Below are positions 1 to 8,181 of a DNA stretch of 64,000 nucleotides, piece by piece (position 1 is the first letter of the stretch; each line of letters starts with the position of its first letter). The notes beneath the pieces were generated by a model, which worked only from the letters and a program-made list of their open reading frames with translations, made no database searches and had not been told where the DNA came from. A program made the position numbers and the translations under genes. This stretch comes from Mumia sp050632745. Its GTDB lineage: Bacteria; Actinomycetota; Actinomycetes; Propionibacteriales; Nocardioidaceae. Location: contig NZ_JBODSD010000004.1 in the NCBI RefSeq assembly GCF_050632745.1, positions 372,001 through 436,000 of the forward strand, in the 5' to 3' direction.

Positions 1-1088
1 CCCGACCCGCTGGGCCCCGCGACGGCGACCACCTCCCCTTCGGGCAGGTCGAGGTCCAGCCCTGTGACGAGGTCGTCGGCAGTGCCCCACCCGAGCGCGA
101 CGTCACGCAGGCGCAGAGCGAAGCCGACGGGATCAGGCGCCGAGACGTCGGGGTCCACCACGTCGTCATCGGCCTCGACCAGCTCCTCGATCCGACGGCG
201 CGAGGCCGCCGATCGCTGCTCCTGTTGCTCGATCGCGCTGAGGCCCTCGAGCGGTTCGGCGAGGGCGACCGGGGCGAGGACCACGACGGCGAGCAGGACC
301 GGTCCCAAGGTCCCGTCGGCGACCGCCGCCACTCCCGTCCACGCGATGACGCAGGTCGCGACGCCGAGGCACACCCGGACGACGAGGATCCCGAGCCCGT
401 CGAGGAACGCCGTACGCCGTTCGGTTTCCGCCAGCCGCGCTCCCGTCTGCGCCACCGCGTCGCGGGCGCCGGCCACCGCGCCGTACGCGACGAGGTCCCG
501 CGAGGTCCGCAGCGTCTCGGACACCTCGGCCGCGAGCTCGCCGCGCAGACCCGCCGTGGCGGCGTTCGCCCGCCGGCCCCCGACGCGCACGGCGACGAGG
601 ACCCCGACCCAGGCCAGCACGACCGCGGCCGCGAGTACGAGGCCGCCGAGCGGGAACACCGCGAGGACGAGCCCCGTCACGACCGCCACGGACGCCGCCG
701 TCACGAACCGCGGGATGGTCGCGCGCACGATCCGGTCCTGGAGGGCGTCGACGTCGGAGACGATGCGGGAGATCCGCTCGCCCCGCCGCCCGGCTGCCAG
801 CGTCGAGGGCGAGAGCCTCTCGAGCCGCTCGTACACGGCCAGCCGGATCTCCGTGCCGACGCGCAGCGCGCCGTCGTGGGTGAAGAGCCGCTCGACGTAG
901 CGCAGTGCGGCGCGGGCGATCCCGAACGCCCGCACCGCGACGATCGCGACCATCAGGTACAGCACGGGCGGGTGCTGGGCCGCGCGCGAGATCAGCCACG
1001 CCGAGACGAGGAGCAGCCCGATCGCGCTGAGGCTCGCCAGCAGGCCGAAGACCCCGCCGACCACCAGGCGCCGTCGTGCCGTCGTCAT
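1..1088 (-). CDS. cydC: CydC, thiol reductant ABC exporter subunit (3' part outside window)
   Basis: This is one half of the heterodimeric CydDC ABC exporter, which moves cysteine/glutathione out of the cytoplasm and is needed to assemble cytochrome bd. About 362 residues are present. The N-terminus has the typical transmembrane start (LLLVSAWLISRAAQHPPVLY), and the reading frame leaves the window inside the nucleotide-binding domain just at the Walker A loop (AVAGPSGSG), so the ATPase half is missing here only because the window ends. The ATG overlaps the cydD stop codon (ATGA), so translation is coupled. It is the last gene of cydABDC as far as can be seen. Confidence 0.95.
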   Translation of the reverse strand, partial: MTTARRRLVVGGVFGLLASLSAIGLLLVSAWLISRAAQHPPVLYLMVAIVAVRAFGIARAALRYVERLFTHDGALRVGTEIRLAVYERLERLSPSTLAAGRRGERISRIVSDVDALQDRIVRATIPRFVTAASVAVVTGLVLAVFPLGGLVLAAAVVLAWVGVLVAVRVGGRRANAATAGLRGELAAEVSETLRTSRDLVAYGAVAGARDAVAQTGARLAETERRTAFLDGLGILVVRVCLGVATCVIAWTGVAAVADGTLGPVLLAVVVLAPVALAEPLEGLSAIEQQEQRSAASRRRIEELVEADDDVVDPDVSAPDPVGFALRLRDVALGWGTADDLVTGLDLDLPEGEVVAVAGPSGS

Positions 1089-2812
1089 GCCGCCACCTCC
1101 GTCGTACGGACCGGCACCACGACGTCCGCGTCGTCGACGAGGGCGCGCCGGTGGGCCACGACGAGCACGGTCACGCGGGCCGCGCGCAGCGCCCGTCGTA
1201 CGTCCTGCTCGGTCGCGGCGTCGAGCCCGGCGGTCGGCTCGTCGAGCAGCATGACCGCGGCGCCGCCACGGCGTACGCGCAGGAGGGCGCGGGCGACGGC
1301 CAGCCTCCGCCGCTCGCCCGCCGAGAGGTTCGCCCCGCCCTCGTGGACCTCCCGCCGTGGGTCGAGGTCGGGCGCACCGGCATCACGGAGGGCGGCCGCG
1401 ACATCGGCCTCGGAGGCGTCCGGCGCGCCGAGGCGGACGTTGGCGCCGACGGTGCCGGCGAGCAGCCCGGGGACCTGCGGAACCCACGCGAGGCGGGCAC
1501 GCCAGGAGGCGAGGTCGAGGTCGGCGAGGTCGTACGTCGTCCCGTCGGCCGCGCGGACGGTCACGCGCCCGGTGGTCGGGGCCACGAACCCCATCAGCAC
1601 GTCCACGAGCGTGCTCTTGCCGCACCCCGACGCTCCGGTGACGGCCACGACTCGGCCGGGCTCGAGCACGAGCGACGTCGGCGCGAGGGCGGGCAGGACG
1701 CGGCCGGGGTAGGAGACGGAGACGTCCTCCACCGTGATCGTGGCACCGGCGAGGTCAGGGGCGGGGTCTCGATACGCGGGCTCGGCTGGCGCCTCGCCCA
1801 CTCCTCGACCAACGGAGGCTGGGGTGGGGGCGCCGTCGAGGATCGTGTACACGTCGTCGGCGACCGACTGGCCCTCCGCCGAGTCGTGGAAGTGGGCTCC
1901 GACCTGACGGAGCGGCAGGTACGCCTCCGGCGCGAGCACGAGGACGAACAGCCCGGTCATCAACGACAGGTGGCCCTCGACGATGCGCAGGCCGATGGAC
2001 ACGGCGACCAGTGCCACGGAGATCGTCGCCACGAGCTCGAGCACGAACGACGAGAGGAACGCGAGGCGCAGCGCGCCCATCGTCTCCTGCCGGTTGCGCT
2101 CCCCCACCTCGGCGATGCCCTTGGTCTGGTTGCGCGAGCGGCCGAAGACCTTGAGCACGACCAGCCCGTCGAGCACGTCGGCGAAGTGGTGGCTCAGCCG
2201 CACCAGGGCCCGCCACCGGCGCTCCGTCCGGTCCCGCGTCATGTAGCCCACGAGCACCATGAACACGATGATCAGTGGCAGCGTCACCGCGATGGTGATC
2301 CCCGACAACGGGTCGGCGAGGAACACCGCGACCACCACGACCGCCGGCGCCGTGAGCGCGAGGGCGAGCTGCGGGAGGTAGCGGGCGAAGTAGGTGTCGA
2401 GCTTGTCCAGCCCCGGCCCCAGCAGCGTGACCACGTGGCTCGACTCCGGCCGTACCCCACCGTCCGGGGTCCCGTCGAGCAGCCGGTCGACGACCTCGTC
2501 GCGCAGCTGCACCTTGACCCGTGCGGCCGCCCGGGCCGAGACCACGGCGTGGACCCACCCGAGCACCGCGCGGGCGAGGAGCGCCACCGCGAGCGCCGCC
2601 ACAGCAGCACTCACGACGGACGTCACGCCCGATCCCTCGAAGCCCTCCGACACGACCGTCGCGATGAGCCACGACTGCGCCACGACCAGCGCTGCCATCG
2701 CGGTCGCGACCAGGACGCTCGCGCCGAGGTAGGCGCGGACGGTGCGGGAGCGGCGTACGAGGCGGGGGTCGACCGGACGCGACGACCCTGCCCGCGCGGT
2801 GGCTGTGGTCAT
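1085..2812 (-). CDS. cydD: CydD, thiol reductant ABC exporter subunit
   Basis: This is the partner of CydC, a 575-residue half-transporter with an N-terminal membrane domain and a C-terminal ATPase domain. The ATPase shows Walker A (TGASGCGKST, about residue 391), the signature motif LSAGERRR (about 494) and Walker B (VMLLDEPTAGLD, about 520). The start is the ATG overlapping the cydB stop (ATGA); the open frame runs further upstream through cydB but that part is not CydD-like. Oddly, the linker between membrane and ATPase domains (about residues 333-349, VGRGVGEAPAEPAYRDP) is encoded by a half copy of a dispersed palindromic repeat also found at 28650-28740. The frame stays open and all ATPase motifs are intact, so the protein should be functional. 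Confidence 0.95.
   Translation of the reverse strand: MTTATARAGSSRPVDPRLVRRSRTVRAYLGASVLVATAMAALVVAQSWLIATVVSEGFEGSGVTSVVSAAVAALAVALLARAVLGWVHAVVSARAAARVKVQLRDEVVDRLLDGTPDGGVRPESSHVVTLLGPGLDKLDTYFARYLPQLALALTAPAVVVVAVFLADPLSGITIAVTLPLIIVFMVLVGYMTRDRTERRWRALVRLSHHFADVLDGLVVLKVFGRSRNQTKGIAEVGERNRQETMGALRLAFLSSFVLELVATISVALVAVSIGLRIVEGHLSLMTGLFVLVLAPEAYLPLRQVGAHFHDSAEGQSVADDVYTILDGAPTPASVGRGVGEAPAEPAYRDPAPDLAGATITVEDVSVSYPGRVLPALAPTSLVLEPGRVVAVTGASGCGKSTLVDVLMGFVAPTTGRVTVRAADGTTYDLADLDLASWRARLAWVPQVPGLLAGTVGANVRLGAPDASEADVAAALRDAGAPDLDPRREVHEGGANLSAGERRRLAVARALLRVRRGGAAVMLLDEPTAGLDAATEQDVRRALRAARVTVLVVAHRRALVDDADVVVPVRTTEVAA
1765..1813. repeat. Half copy of the dispersed palindromic repeat inside cydD
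   Basis: The minus strand reads GTTGGTCGAG near 1813-1804 and GTATCGAGACC near 1775-1765, separated by a GC-rich run that resembles the left half of the element at 28650-28740. It lies wholly within the cydD coding frame and encodes the linker between membrane and ATPase domains. Confidence 0.8.
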
Positions 2813-3837
2813 GCCGGGGTGTGCTCGGGCGCGGCGCCGTGGTCGGCAGGGATGGACTCGACGCTGATCCGCTTGCGGAACACCCAGTAGCTCCACGCCT
2901 GGTAGCCGATGACGATCGGGACGAAGACCAGCGCGACCCAGCTCATGATCGTGAGCGTCTTGTCGGTCGAGGAGGCGTTCTCGGTCGTCAGGCTGTACGC
3001 CGGGTCGAGCGTGGACGGCATCACGTCGGGGAACAGCGCCACGAACAGCGCCGCGACCGCGAGCCCGATCGCCGCCATCGTCCCGACGAAGGCCCAGCCG
3101 TCGCGCCGGACGTACGCCGCGACGAGGCCGCCGACGAAGGCGAGCGCCGCGAGACCGGACAGGATCCAGACCCAGGCGTCGTCGTGGTCCAGGCACGTCC
3201 ACAGCAGGAACGCGACCGCCAGCACGGCGGCGACGAGCCCGACCTGGAGCGACGTCCTGCGCGCCCGCTCGTGGATGACCCCGCGGGTCTTGAGCGCGAG
3301 GAAGTTCGCCCCGTGGGTGAGGAACAGCGTCAGCGTGACCAGGCCCGCCAGCAGGGCGTACGGGTTCAGCAGGTCGAAGAAAGAGCCGACGTAGTTCTTG
3401 TCCGCGTCGATCTCGACGCCGCGGACGATGTTGCCGAAGGCCACGCCCCACAGCAGCGCGGGGACGTACGAGCCGAAGATGATCGCCGCGTCCCAGCGCG
3501 CCTTCCAGGTGGCGTCGTCGCGCTGGTGCCGGTACTCGAAGGCGACGCCCCGCAGGATCAGCGCCACGAGGATCAGCAGCAGCGGCAGGTAGAAGCCGCT
3601 GAACAACGTCGCGTACCACTCGGGGAACGCCGCGAAGATGCTCGCGCCGGCGACGATCAACCAGACCTCGTTGCCGTCCCAGAGCGGGCCGATGGTGTTG
3701 ATCATCGTGCGCCGCTCGCGGTCGTCACGACCCAGGACCGGCAGCAGCATCCCCACGCCGAAGTCGAACCCCTCGAGCACGAAGTAGCCGATGAAGAGGA
3801 ACGCGACGACGCAGAACCAGACAGTGGTGAGCTCCAT
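2809..3837 (-). CDS. cydB: Cytochrome bd ubiquinol/menaquinol oxidase subunit II
   Basis: CydB is the second core membrane subunit of the high-affinity terminal oxidase cytochrome bd, which oxidises quinol and reduces oxygen to water at low oxygen tension. The 342-residue product has the typical start (VLEGFDFGVGMLLP), the conserved GPLWDGNEVWLI segment near residue 50, and multiple hydrophobic spans; length is normal for the family. It lies 13 bp after cydA and its stop overlaps the cydD start, so the four cyd genes form one tightly coupled unit. Confidence 0.97.
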   Translation of the reverse strand: MELTTVWFCVVAFLFIGYFVLEGFDFGVGMLLPVLGRDDRERRTMINTIGPLWDGNEVWLIVAGASIFAAFPEWYATLFSGFYLPLLLILVALILRGVAFEYRHQRDDATWKARWDAAIIFGSYVPALLWGVAFGNIVRGVEIDADKNYVGSFFDLLNPYALLAGLVTLTLFLTHGANFLALKTRGVIHERARRTSLQVGLVAAVLAVAFLLWTCLDHDDAWVWILSGLAALAFVGGLVAAYVRRDGWAFVGTMAAIGLAVAALFVALFPDVMPSTLDPAYSLTTENASSTDKTLTIMSWVALVFVPIVIGYQAWSYWVFRKRISVESIPADHGAAPEHTPA

Positions 3838-3850
3838 GATCCCTCTCCTC

Positions 3851-5263
3851 TCAGTACGCGAACGCCATCGGGCGGTCGTCGGGTTGCTTGCCTGTCTCGT
3901 TGTCGGGGTCCACCTCGGGCAGGCCCGTCCTGATCGCCTTCAGCAGGAGCTTGACCTCGACCACGGCGAGGGCGCCGTACAGGAGGGTGAAGACGATCAG
4001 CGAGGTCAGGACCGTGCCGGCCCCGACGTTCGGCGAGACGCCCGCCTCGGTGCGCATCAGCCCGAAGACGATCCACGGCTGGCGGCCCATCTCGGTGAAG
4101 ATCCAGCCGAACGAGTTCGCGAACAGCGGCAGCAGCGGCGCCGCGATCGCCAGCCAGATCGGCCACCTGCGATCACCCCGGGGCACGCGTCCCTTGCGGG
4201 TCGACCACAGCATCCAGGCGCCGATGACCATCGCGAGCGCACCGCAGGTGATCATCGCCCGGAACGACCAGTAGGTGACGGGGATGTAGGGCTTGTAGTT
4301 GCCCGGCCCGAACTCCTCTTCGTACTGAGCCTGGAGGTCGTCGATGCCCTGGACCTCGGCGTTCCAGTCGCCGGTGGCGAGGTACGACAGCAGGCGCGGG
4401 ACCTCGAGCTGGTAGAACGGCTCGTGCCCGTCCAGGGACCCGATCGTGAGGATGGAGAACGGCGCGGGCTGCTTGGTCTCGTACAACGCCTCCGCCGCCG
4501 CCATCTTCATCGGCTGCACCTCGGTCATGACCTTGCCCTGGATGTCGCCGGTGACGATCGTGCCGAGCCCGGCCACGAGCAGCGTCACCGCGCCCAGGCG
4601 CAGGGTCGACCGGAAGGCGTCGGCGTCGACGGGCTTGCGGCGGATCAGCCACCACATCGACACCGCGGCCATCAGCCCGCCGGCGACCATGAAGGCGCCG
4701 AAGAGCGTGTGCGGGAGGGTGATGAGGACGACCTTGTTGGTCAGGACGTCGGTGAAGCTCTCCAGCTCCGCACGTCCGCGCTCCTCGTTGAAGGTGTAGC
4801 CGACCGGGTTCTGCATGAAGGAGTTGGCGGCGAGGATGAAGTACGCCGACAGCGCGGTGCCGATCGCCGCGATCCACATGCAGGCGTTGTGGACGCCGGG
4901 TGAGAGCTTGTCCCACCCGAAGATCCACAGCCCGAGGAACGTCGACTCGAGGAAGAACGCCAGCAGGCCCTCGACCGCGAGCGGCGCGCCGAAGATGTCG
5001 CCGACGAAGCGCGAGTAGTCGGACCAGTTCATCCCGAACTGGAACTCCTGCACGATGCCGGTCACGATCCCCATCGCGAAGTTGATGAGGAAGAGCTTGC
5101 CGAAGAACTTCGTCAGACGGAGCCACTTCTCGTTGCGCGTACGCACCCAGGCCAGCTCGAGGCCGGCGACGAGGAATGACAACCCGATCGTGATCGGGAC
5201 GAAGAAGAAGTGGTACACGGTGGTGATGCCGAACTGCCACCGTGCGATATCGAGTGCTTCCAT
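3851..5263 (-). CDS. cydA: Cytochrome bd oxidase subunit I
   Basis: CydA is the haem-carrying, quinol-oxidising subunit of cytochrome bd. The 470-residue product begins MEALDIARWQFGITTVYH, which supplies the conserved N-terminal histidine (haem b595 ligand region), and contains the family motif GRQPWIVFG near residue 400. I chose the ATG at 5263 because a GAGGGG ribosome-binding sequence sits just upstream; an in-frame ATG four codons earlier has none. It is the first gene of cydABDC. The 178-bp gap to the divergent blaI-like gene holds dyad sequences that could act on both promoters. A TAGCGT at 5293-5298 is a possible -10 box. Confidence 0.97.
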   Translation of the reverse strand: MEALDIARWQFGITTVYHFFFVPITIGLSFLVAGLELAWVRTRNEKWLRLTKFFGKLFLINFAMGIVTGIVQEFQFGMNWSDYSRFVGDIFGAPLAVEGLLAFFLESTFLGLWIFGWDKLSPGVHNACMWIAAIGTALSAYFILAANSFMQNPVGYTFNEERGRAELESFTDVLTNKVVLITLPHTLFGAFMVAGGLMAAVSMWWLIRRKPVDADAFRSTLRLGAVTLLVAGLGTIVTGDIQGKVMTEVQPMKMAAAEALYETKQPAPFSILTIGSLDGHEPFYQLEVPRLLSYLATGDWNAEVQGIDDLQAQYEEEFGPGNYKPYIPVTYWSFRAMITCGALAMVIGAWMLWSTRKGRVPRGDRRWPIWLAIAAPLLPLFANSFGWIFTEMGRQPWIVFGLMRTEAGVSPNVGAGTVLTSLIVFTLLYGALAVVEVKLLLKAIRTGLPEVDPDNETGKQPDDRPMAFAY

Positions 5264-5373
5264 GCTGCCCCTCATGGCTCGAACTGCTCGTCACGCTAGT
5301 ACGGGAGCCCGTGGGCGGCGACTCGGCGTGGACGCCTTCCGCTCGACCGTCTACGACGCTCTGTAGGAGAACC

Positions 5374-5422
5374 TACTACGTCGTGTCGTACTTCGGGAGG
5401 CGGGGTACGACACCGTGTCGTA
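5374..5422. promoter_or_regulatory. Probable BlaI-type operators between cydA and the BlaI-like gene
   Basis: A perfect dyad TACGACACCGTGTCGTA (5406-5422, 8-bp arms around one base) lies in the -35/-10 spacer region of the blaI-like gene. A second, degenerate site TACTACGTCGTGTCGTA occupies 5374-5390, and a weaker TACGAC...TGTAG arrangement is at 5352-5367. Centres are about 22 and 32 bp apart, near whole helical turns. BlaI/MecI repressors bind TAC/GTA-ended dyads, so autoregulation is the simplest reading. Action on cydA is inference. Confidence 0.7.
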
Positions 5423-5429
5423 GACCACG

Positions 5430-5435
5430 TACGCT
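5430..5435 (+). promoter_or_regulatory. -10 box of a leaderless promoter for the BlaI-like gene
   Basis: TACGCT ends 6 nt before the ATG, and there is no ribosome-binding sequence in between. This is the geometry of an actinobacterial leaderless transcript whose first base is the A of the start codon. Confidence 0.6.
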
Positions 5436-5441
5436 TGACGC

Positions 5442-5810
5442 ATGGCACGACTCGGCGAGCTCGAGCGCGAGGTGATGGAGCTCCTCTGGGACTCCCCCAC
5501 CCCGCTGACCGGGCGCGAGGTCCTGGACCTCCTCACCCCTCGACGCGACCTCGCGTACACGACCGTCACGACCATCCTCGACCGGCTCGCCCGCAAGGAC
5601 GTCGTCGTGCGGGAGCGCAGCGGGCGGGCGTTCACCTACGCCCCGTCGGTCGGGCGCGACGAGCTGACGGTCACGCTCCTCCACGAGGTGCTGGCCTCGG
5701 CCGGCGAGGACCGTACGGCCGCGCTGGTCCACTTCGCCGAGACAGCCACCGACGACGACGCCCGCGCGCTCCGCGAGGCCCTGGCACGCATCGAGGCACG
5801 CGAGCCGTGA
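5442..5810 (+). CDS. BlaI/MecI/CopY-family transcriptional repressor
   Basis: The 122-residue product has the full BlaI/MecI fold: an N-terminal winged helix (LGELEREVMELLWDS ... TGREVLDLL ... AYTTVTTILDRLARKDVV) followed by a dimerisation region. In the family such repressors are released when a partner M56 metalloprotease cleaves or triggers them; here that partner overlaps the stop codon (GTGA). Perfect dyad sequence sits in its own promoter, consistent with autorepression. The gene is divergent from cydABDC, so it could also control respiration genes. Mycobacterium tuberculosis BlaI has been reported to affect respiratory/ATP synthase genes, but that link is only suggestive here. Confidence 0.9.
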   Translation: MARLGELEREVMELLWDSPTPLTGREVLDLLTPRRDLAYTTVTTILDRLARKDVVVRERSGRAFTYAPSVGRDELTVTLLHEVLASAGEDRTAALVHFAETATDDDARALREALARIEAREP

Positions 5811-6718
5811 CCACCCCCCTCCTGCTCGGGCTGATCGGCCTCGCGCTGGCCCAGCCCGTCCCGGCGCTGCTCGCGCGGATGGAGTGGCCGTACCGCGCTC
5901 CCCGCGCGGCGATCGTGCTCTGGCAGGCGCTGGCGCTCGCGGCGATCCTCGCCGTGGTCGGGGCGGGCCTGTCGGCATCGCTCTGGCTGGTGGTCCACGA
6001 GGGCGTCCCGAACCCCGAGCCCGACGCGTGGCGGGTCGCGCTGCACGTCGCCTTCCTCGCGCTCACCGCGGTCGTCGTCGTCCGGACGGCGTGGTCGATG
6101 CTCAGCGTGGGGCTGGAGGTCCGCGCCACCCGCCGGCGGCACCGCACGATGGTGGACCTGGTCGGTGCGCGCGACGCCGTACGCCGCTCCGTGCGCATCC
6201 TCGACGCGAACGAGCCGCTCGCGTACTGCGTCCCCGGACTCGACGCCCGCGTGGTCGTCTCGCGCGGCGCTCTCGACTCCCTCGCGCCGGACGAGCTCGA
6301 CGCGGTGCTCGCGCACGAGCGCGCCCACCTGCGGGCACGGCACGACCTCGTCGTCGACACCTTCTCCGCCCTGCACCGCGCGTTCCCGCGCGCCCTGCGA
6401 AGCGACGCCGCGCTGGTGAGCACCCGCGTCCTCGTCGAGCTGCTCGCCGACGACCGCGCACGCCGACGTGCTGGTACGACGCCGCTGGCGCGCGCCTTGG
6501 TCAAGCTGGGGACGCGGCCGGCTCCGGCCGGGGCGCTCGGCGCGACCAGCACCCTCGTCCGCCGGATCGAGCGCCTCGAGCGTGAGGCACGCGACGACCA
6601 CCGGCACGGCCGCGTCGAGGCCGTCGCCTGCTACGTCGTCGCCGCGGCGGTGGTGCTGGGTCCGACCTTCAGTCTTGCCGTGCCGTGGATGAGCTCAGCG
6701 TGGACGACGCTGCGCTGA
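5807..6718 (+). CDS. M56-family membrane metalloprotease (BlaR1-like sensor without a penicillin-binding domain)
   Basis: A 303-residue membrane protein with hydrophobic spans near the N-terminus and around residues 80-100, and a zinc-protease HExxH-type motif HERAH at residues 170-174 preceded by LDSLAPDELDAVLA, typical of M56/BlaR1 peptidases. No extracellular penicillin-binding domain follows, so the signal sensed is unknown. Translation starts at a GTG overlapping the stop of the BlaI-like repressor, and the two are expected to work as a sensor-protease/repressor pair. The 3' end overlaps the convergent small membrane-protein gene by 50 bp. Confidence 0.9.
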   Translation: MTTPLLLGLIGLALAQPVPALLARMEWPYRAPRAAIVLWQALALAAILAVVGAGLSASLWLVVHEGVPNPEPDAWRVALHVAFLALTAVVVVRTAWSMLSVGLEVRATRRRHRTMVDLVGARDAVRRSVRILDANEPLAYCVPGLDARVVVSRGALDSLAPDELDAVLAHERAHLRARHDLVVDTFSALHRAFPRALRSDAALVSTRVLVELLADDRARRRAGTTPLARALVKLGTRPAPAGALGATSTLVRRIERLEREARDDHRHGRVEAVACYVVAAAVVLGPTFSLAVPWMSSAWTTLR

Positions 6719-6923
6719 CGCTCTCGCGAGGCTCCGCGTCAGGGTGACGGCCGACGCCCAGCTGGTCGGCGAGAGCCTCGAGACCGCGGTCGATCGTCGG
6801 CGCACCGGGCAACACGTCCGGCACCGCCTTCCCGCGGTACGGGAAGGCGAGGACCGCGACGAGCAAGCCTGCGGCCACCACGATGATCAGCATGACGGGC
6901 ACGATGACAACTGCCGGCGACAT
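6669..6923 (-). CDS. Small single-span membrane protein, function unknown
   Basis: An 84-residue frame beginning MSPAVVIVPVMLIIVVAAG, with one strong transmembrane helix over about residues 4-27 followed by a basic-to-neutral cytoplasmic tail with an acidic/serine-rich end. I recognise no domain. The hydrophobic segment in a sensible place and the match between gene end and the convergent M56 gene make it a credible gene, but the last 17 codons overlap that gene antisense, so part of the tail may have drifted freely. Confidence 0.55.
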   Translation of the reverse strand: MSPAVVIVPVMLIIVVAAGLLVAVLAFPYRGKAVPDVLPGAPTIDRGLEALADQLGVGRHPDAEPRESVSAASSTLSSSTARQD

Positions 6924-7043
6924 GGACGCAGACCCCCCAAGATTCGGTCTAAATCGGACCGGTTCAGGCTCTCACACGTTCGGTCCAGGCGCGCACCGGG
7001 ACGGCGCGCCCCGGCCGTGACGTGCCTCACGCCGGCCCTCTCG

Positions 7044-7049
7044 TACGAT
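7044..7049 (+). promoter_or_regulatory. -10 box of a leaderless promoter (acetyltransferase gene)
   Basis: TACGAT lies 6 nt before the GTG at 7056 with no ribosome-binding sequence between them. This decides the start codon of the acetyltransferase gene, since the open frame extends further upstream. Confidence 0.6.
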
Positions 7050-7055
7050 CACCTG

Positions 7056-7571
7056 GTGCCCCTCCCCCGCGTCAGGATCGTCCAGCTCTCGCCGGAGACC
7101 CTTCGCGCCCTCGCCGACGGCGACCTCAATGGTGCAAACGCGTCGGCCCCCGTCCCGCTCTCCGCGGCGTTCGTGAGCGACAGCTTCCGCCACGTCTGGA
7201 AGATCCGCGCCCACCAGGTCGTCGAGGATCCACCGAGCGTCGACTGGGTCACCGGCGCGGTGTGGGACGAGGACGCCGGTCGCGCCGTCGGGCGTGCAGG
7301 GTTCCACGGGCCGCCGGACGACGCGGGGATGGTCGAGATCGGGTACGAGATCGACCCGGAGCACCGGCGACGCGGCTACGCGAGGGCGGCGCTCGAGGCC
7401 CTGCTCGCGCGCGCCGACGCCGAGCCCGACGTGCGGGTCGCGCGGGTCACGATCGCGCCGGACAACGCGGCGTCGCGCGCGCTCGCCCTCCCGTACGGCT
7501 TCGTCGAGGTCGGCGAGCAGTGGGACGAGGTGGACGGCCTCGAGATCGTCTACGACCGGCCGGCGGGCTGA
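7056..7571 (+). CDS. GNAT-family N-acetyltransferase
   Basis: The 171-residue product fits the RimJ/RimL-like branch of GNAT acetyltransferases. It contains VEIGYEIDPEHRRRGYARAA, with the RRRGYA acetyl-CoA pyrophosphate-binding loop of motif A, then ARVTIAPDNAASRALALPYGF (motif B). The substrate cannot be told from sequence. The GTG start is chosen from the -10 box 6 nt upstream. It converges on the thioesterase gene with a 32-bp gap. Confidence 0.85.
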   Translation: MPLPRVRIVQLSPETLRALADGDLNGANASAPVPLSAAFVSDSFRHVWKIRAHQVVEDPPSVDWVTGAVWDEDAGRAVGRAGFHGPPDDAGMVEIGYEIDPEHRRRGYARAALEALLARADAEPDVRVARVTIAPDNAASRALALPYGFVEVGEQWDEVDGLEIVYDRPAG

Positions 7572-7603
7572 GGGCCGGACACGGCCGGCCGGGCTGGCGG
7601 CGA

Positions 7604-8056
7604 TCAGCCGCGCACGAGCGGCGCCACCGCCGTACGGATCGCGTCCGGCACCGGGGTCACGGCACGCCCCTCGCGTGTCACGTACACGTGCACGAACCGC
7701 CCGATCGCGGCCGGCTCCGGCAACGCCCCCTGGAACAGCCCGATCTCGTACACGATCGACGACGTGCCCAGCTTCTCCACCGCGAGCCCCACCTCGACGT
7801 CCTCGGGGAAGCCGAGCTCGCGCTTGAAGCGGCAGCCCGTCTCGACCACGAGCCCGATCGCGTCGAGCCGGCGGATGTCCGTCCCCGTCGCGTCGATGAG
7901 GAAGCCGTTCACCGCGGTGTCGAAGTACGAGTAGTACGTCACGTTGTTCACGTGCCCGTACACGTCCTCGTCCGACCACCTCGTCGTGATGCGGCGGACC
8001 ACCGGGAAGTCGTCGCGTGTGCGGGCAACGTCGGATCGAGGGGAGTCGGCGCTCAC
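7604..8056 (-). CDS. Hotdog-fold acyl-CoA thioesterase (4HBT family)
   Basis: The 150-residue product has the hotdog thioesterase signature TTRWSDEDVYGHVNNVTYYSYFD near residue 20, including the conserved D...GHVNN catalytic region, and normal family length. It probably hydrolyses an acyl-CoA; the acyl group is unknown. I place the start at the GTG at 8056 because a TATCCT -10 box (8063-8068) sits 6 nt upstream; the open frame continues upstream only into a palindromic repeat. Confidence 0.85.
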   Translation of the reverse strand: MSADSPRSDVARTRDDFPVVRRITTRWSDEDVYGHVNNVTYYSYFDTAVNGFLIDATGTDIRRLDAIGLVVETGCRFKRELGFPEDVEVGLAVEKLGTSSIVYEIGLFQGALPEPAAIGRFVHVYVTREGRAVTPVPDAIRTAVAPLVRG

Positions 8057-8091
8057 GTCGTGAGGATACCGAGCAGGGGTCTGGGCGCTGA

Positions 8092-8159
8092 CGAAGCCAT
8101 CGCTGCTAGGACGAAGCGCAGGTGATAGGTGTGGCTTCGTGCTAGGCAGCGTGGCTTCG
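8092..8159. repeat. 68-bp near-perfect palindromic element
   Basis: Two 26-nt arms (8092-8117 and 8134-8159) are imperfect inverted copies of each other, beginning and ending in CGAAGC/GCTTCG, around a 16-nt loop. Each arm carries CGAAGC at both ends, so the hexamer occurs four times. It lies between the thioesterase promoter and the end of smc. It could be a REP-like dispersed element or the smc terminator; no T-run follows. Confidence 0.7.
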
Positions 8160-8181
8160 CCCAGCCTCCCCATCTGGACCG

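Noticed and set aside
1085..3619. cydD read from an ATG far upstream giving 844 residues
   Set aside because: The extra 269 residues are an out-of-frame reading of cydB; the real start overlaps the cydB stop as ATGA.
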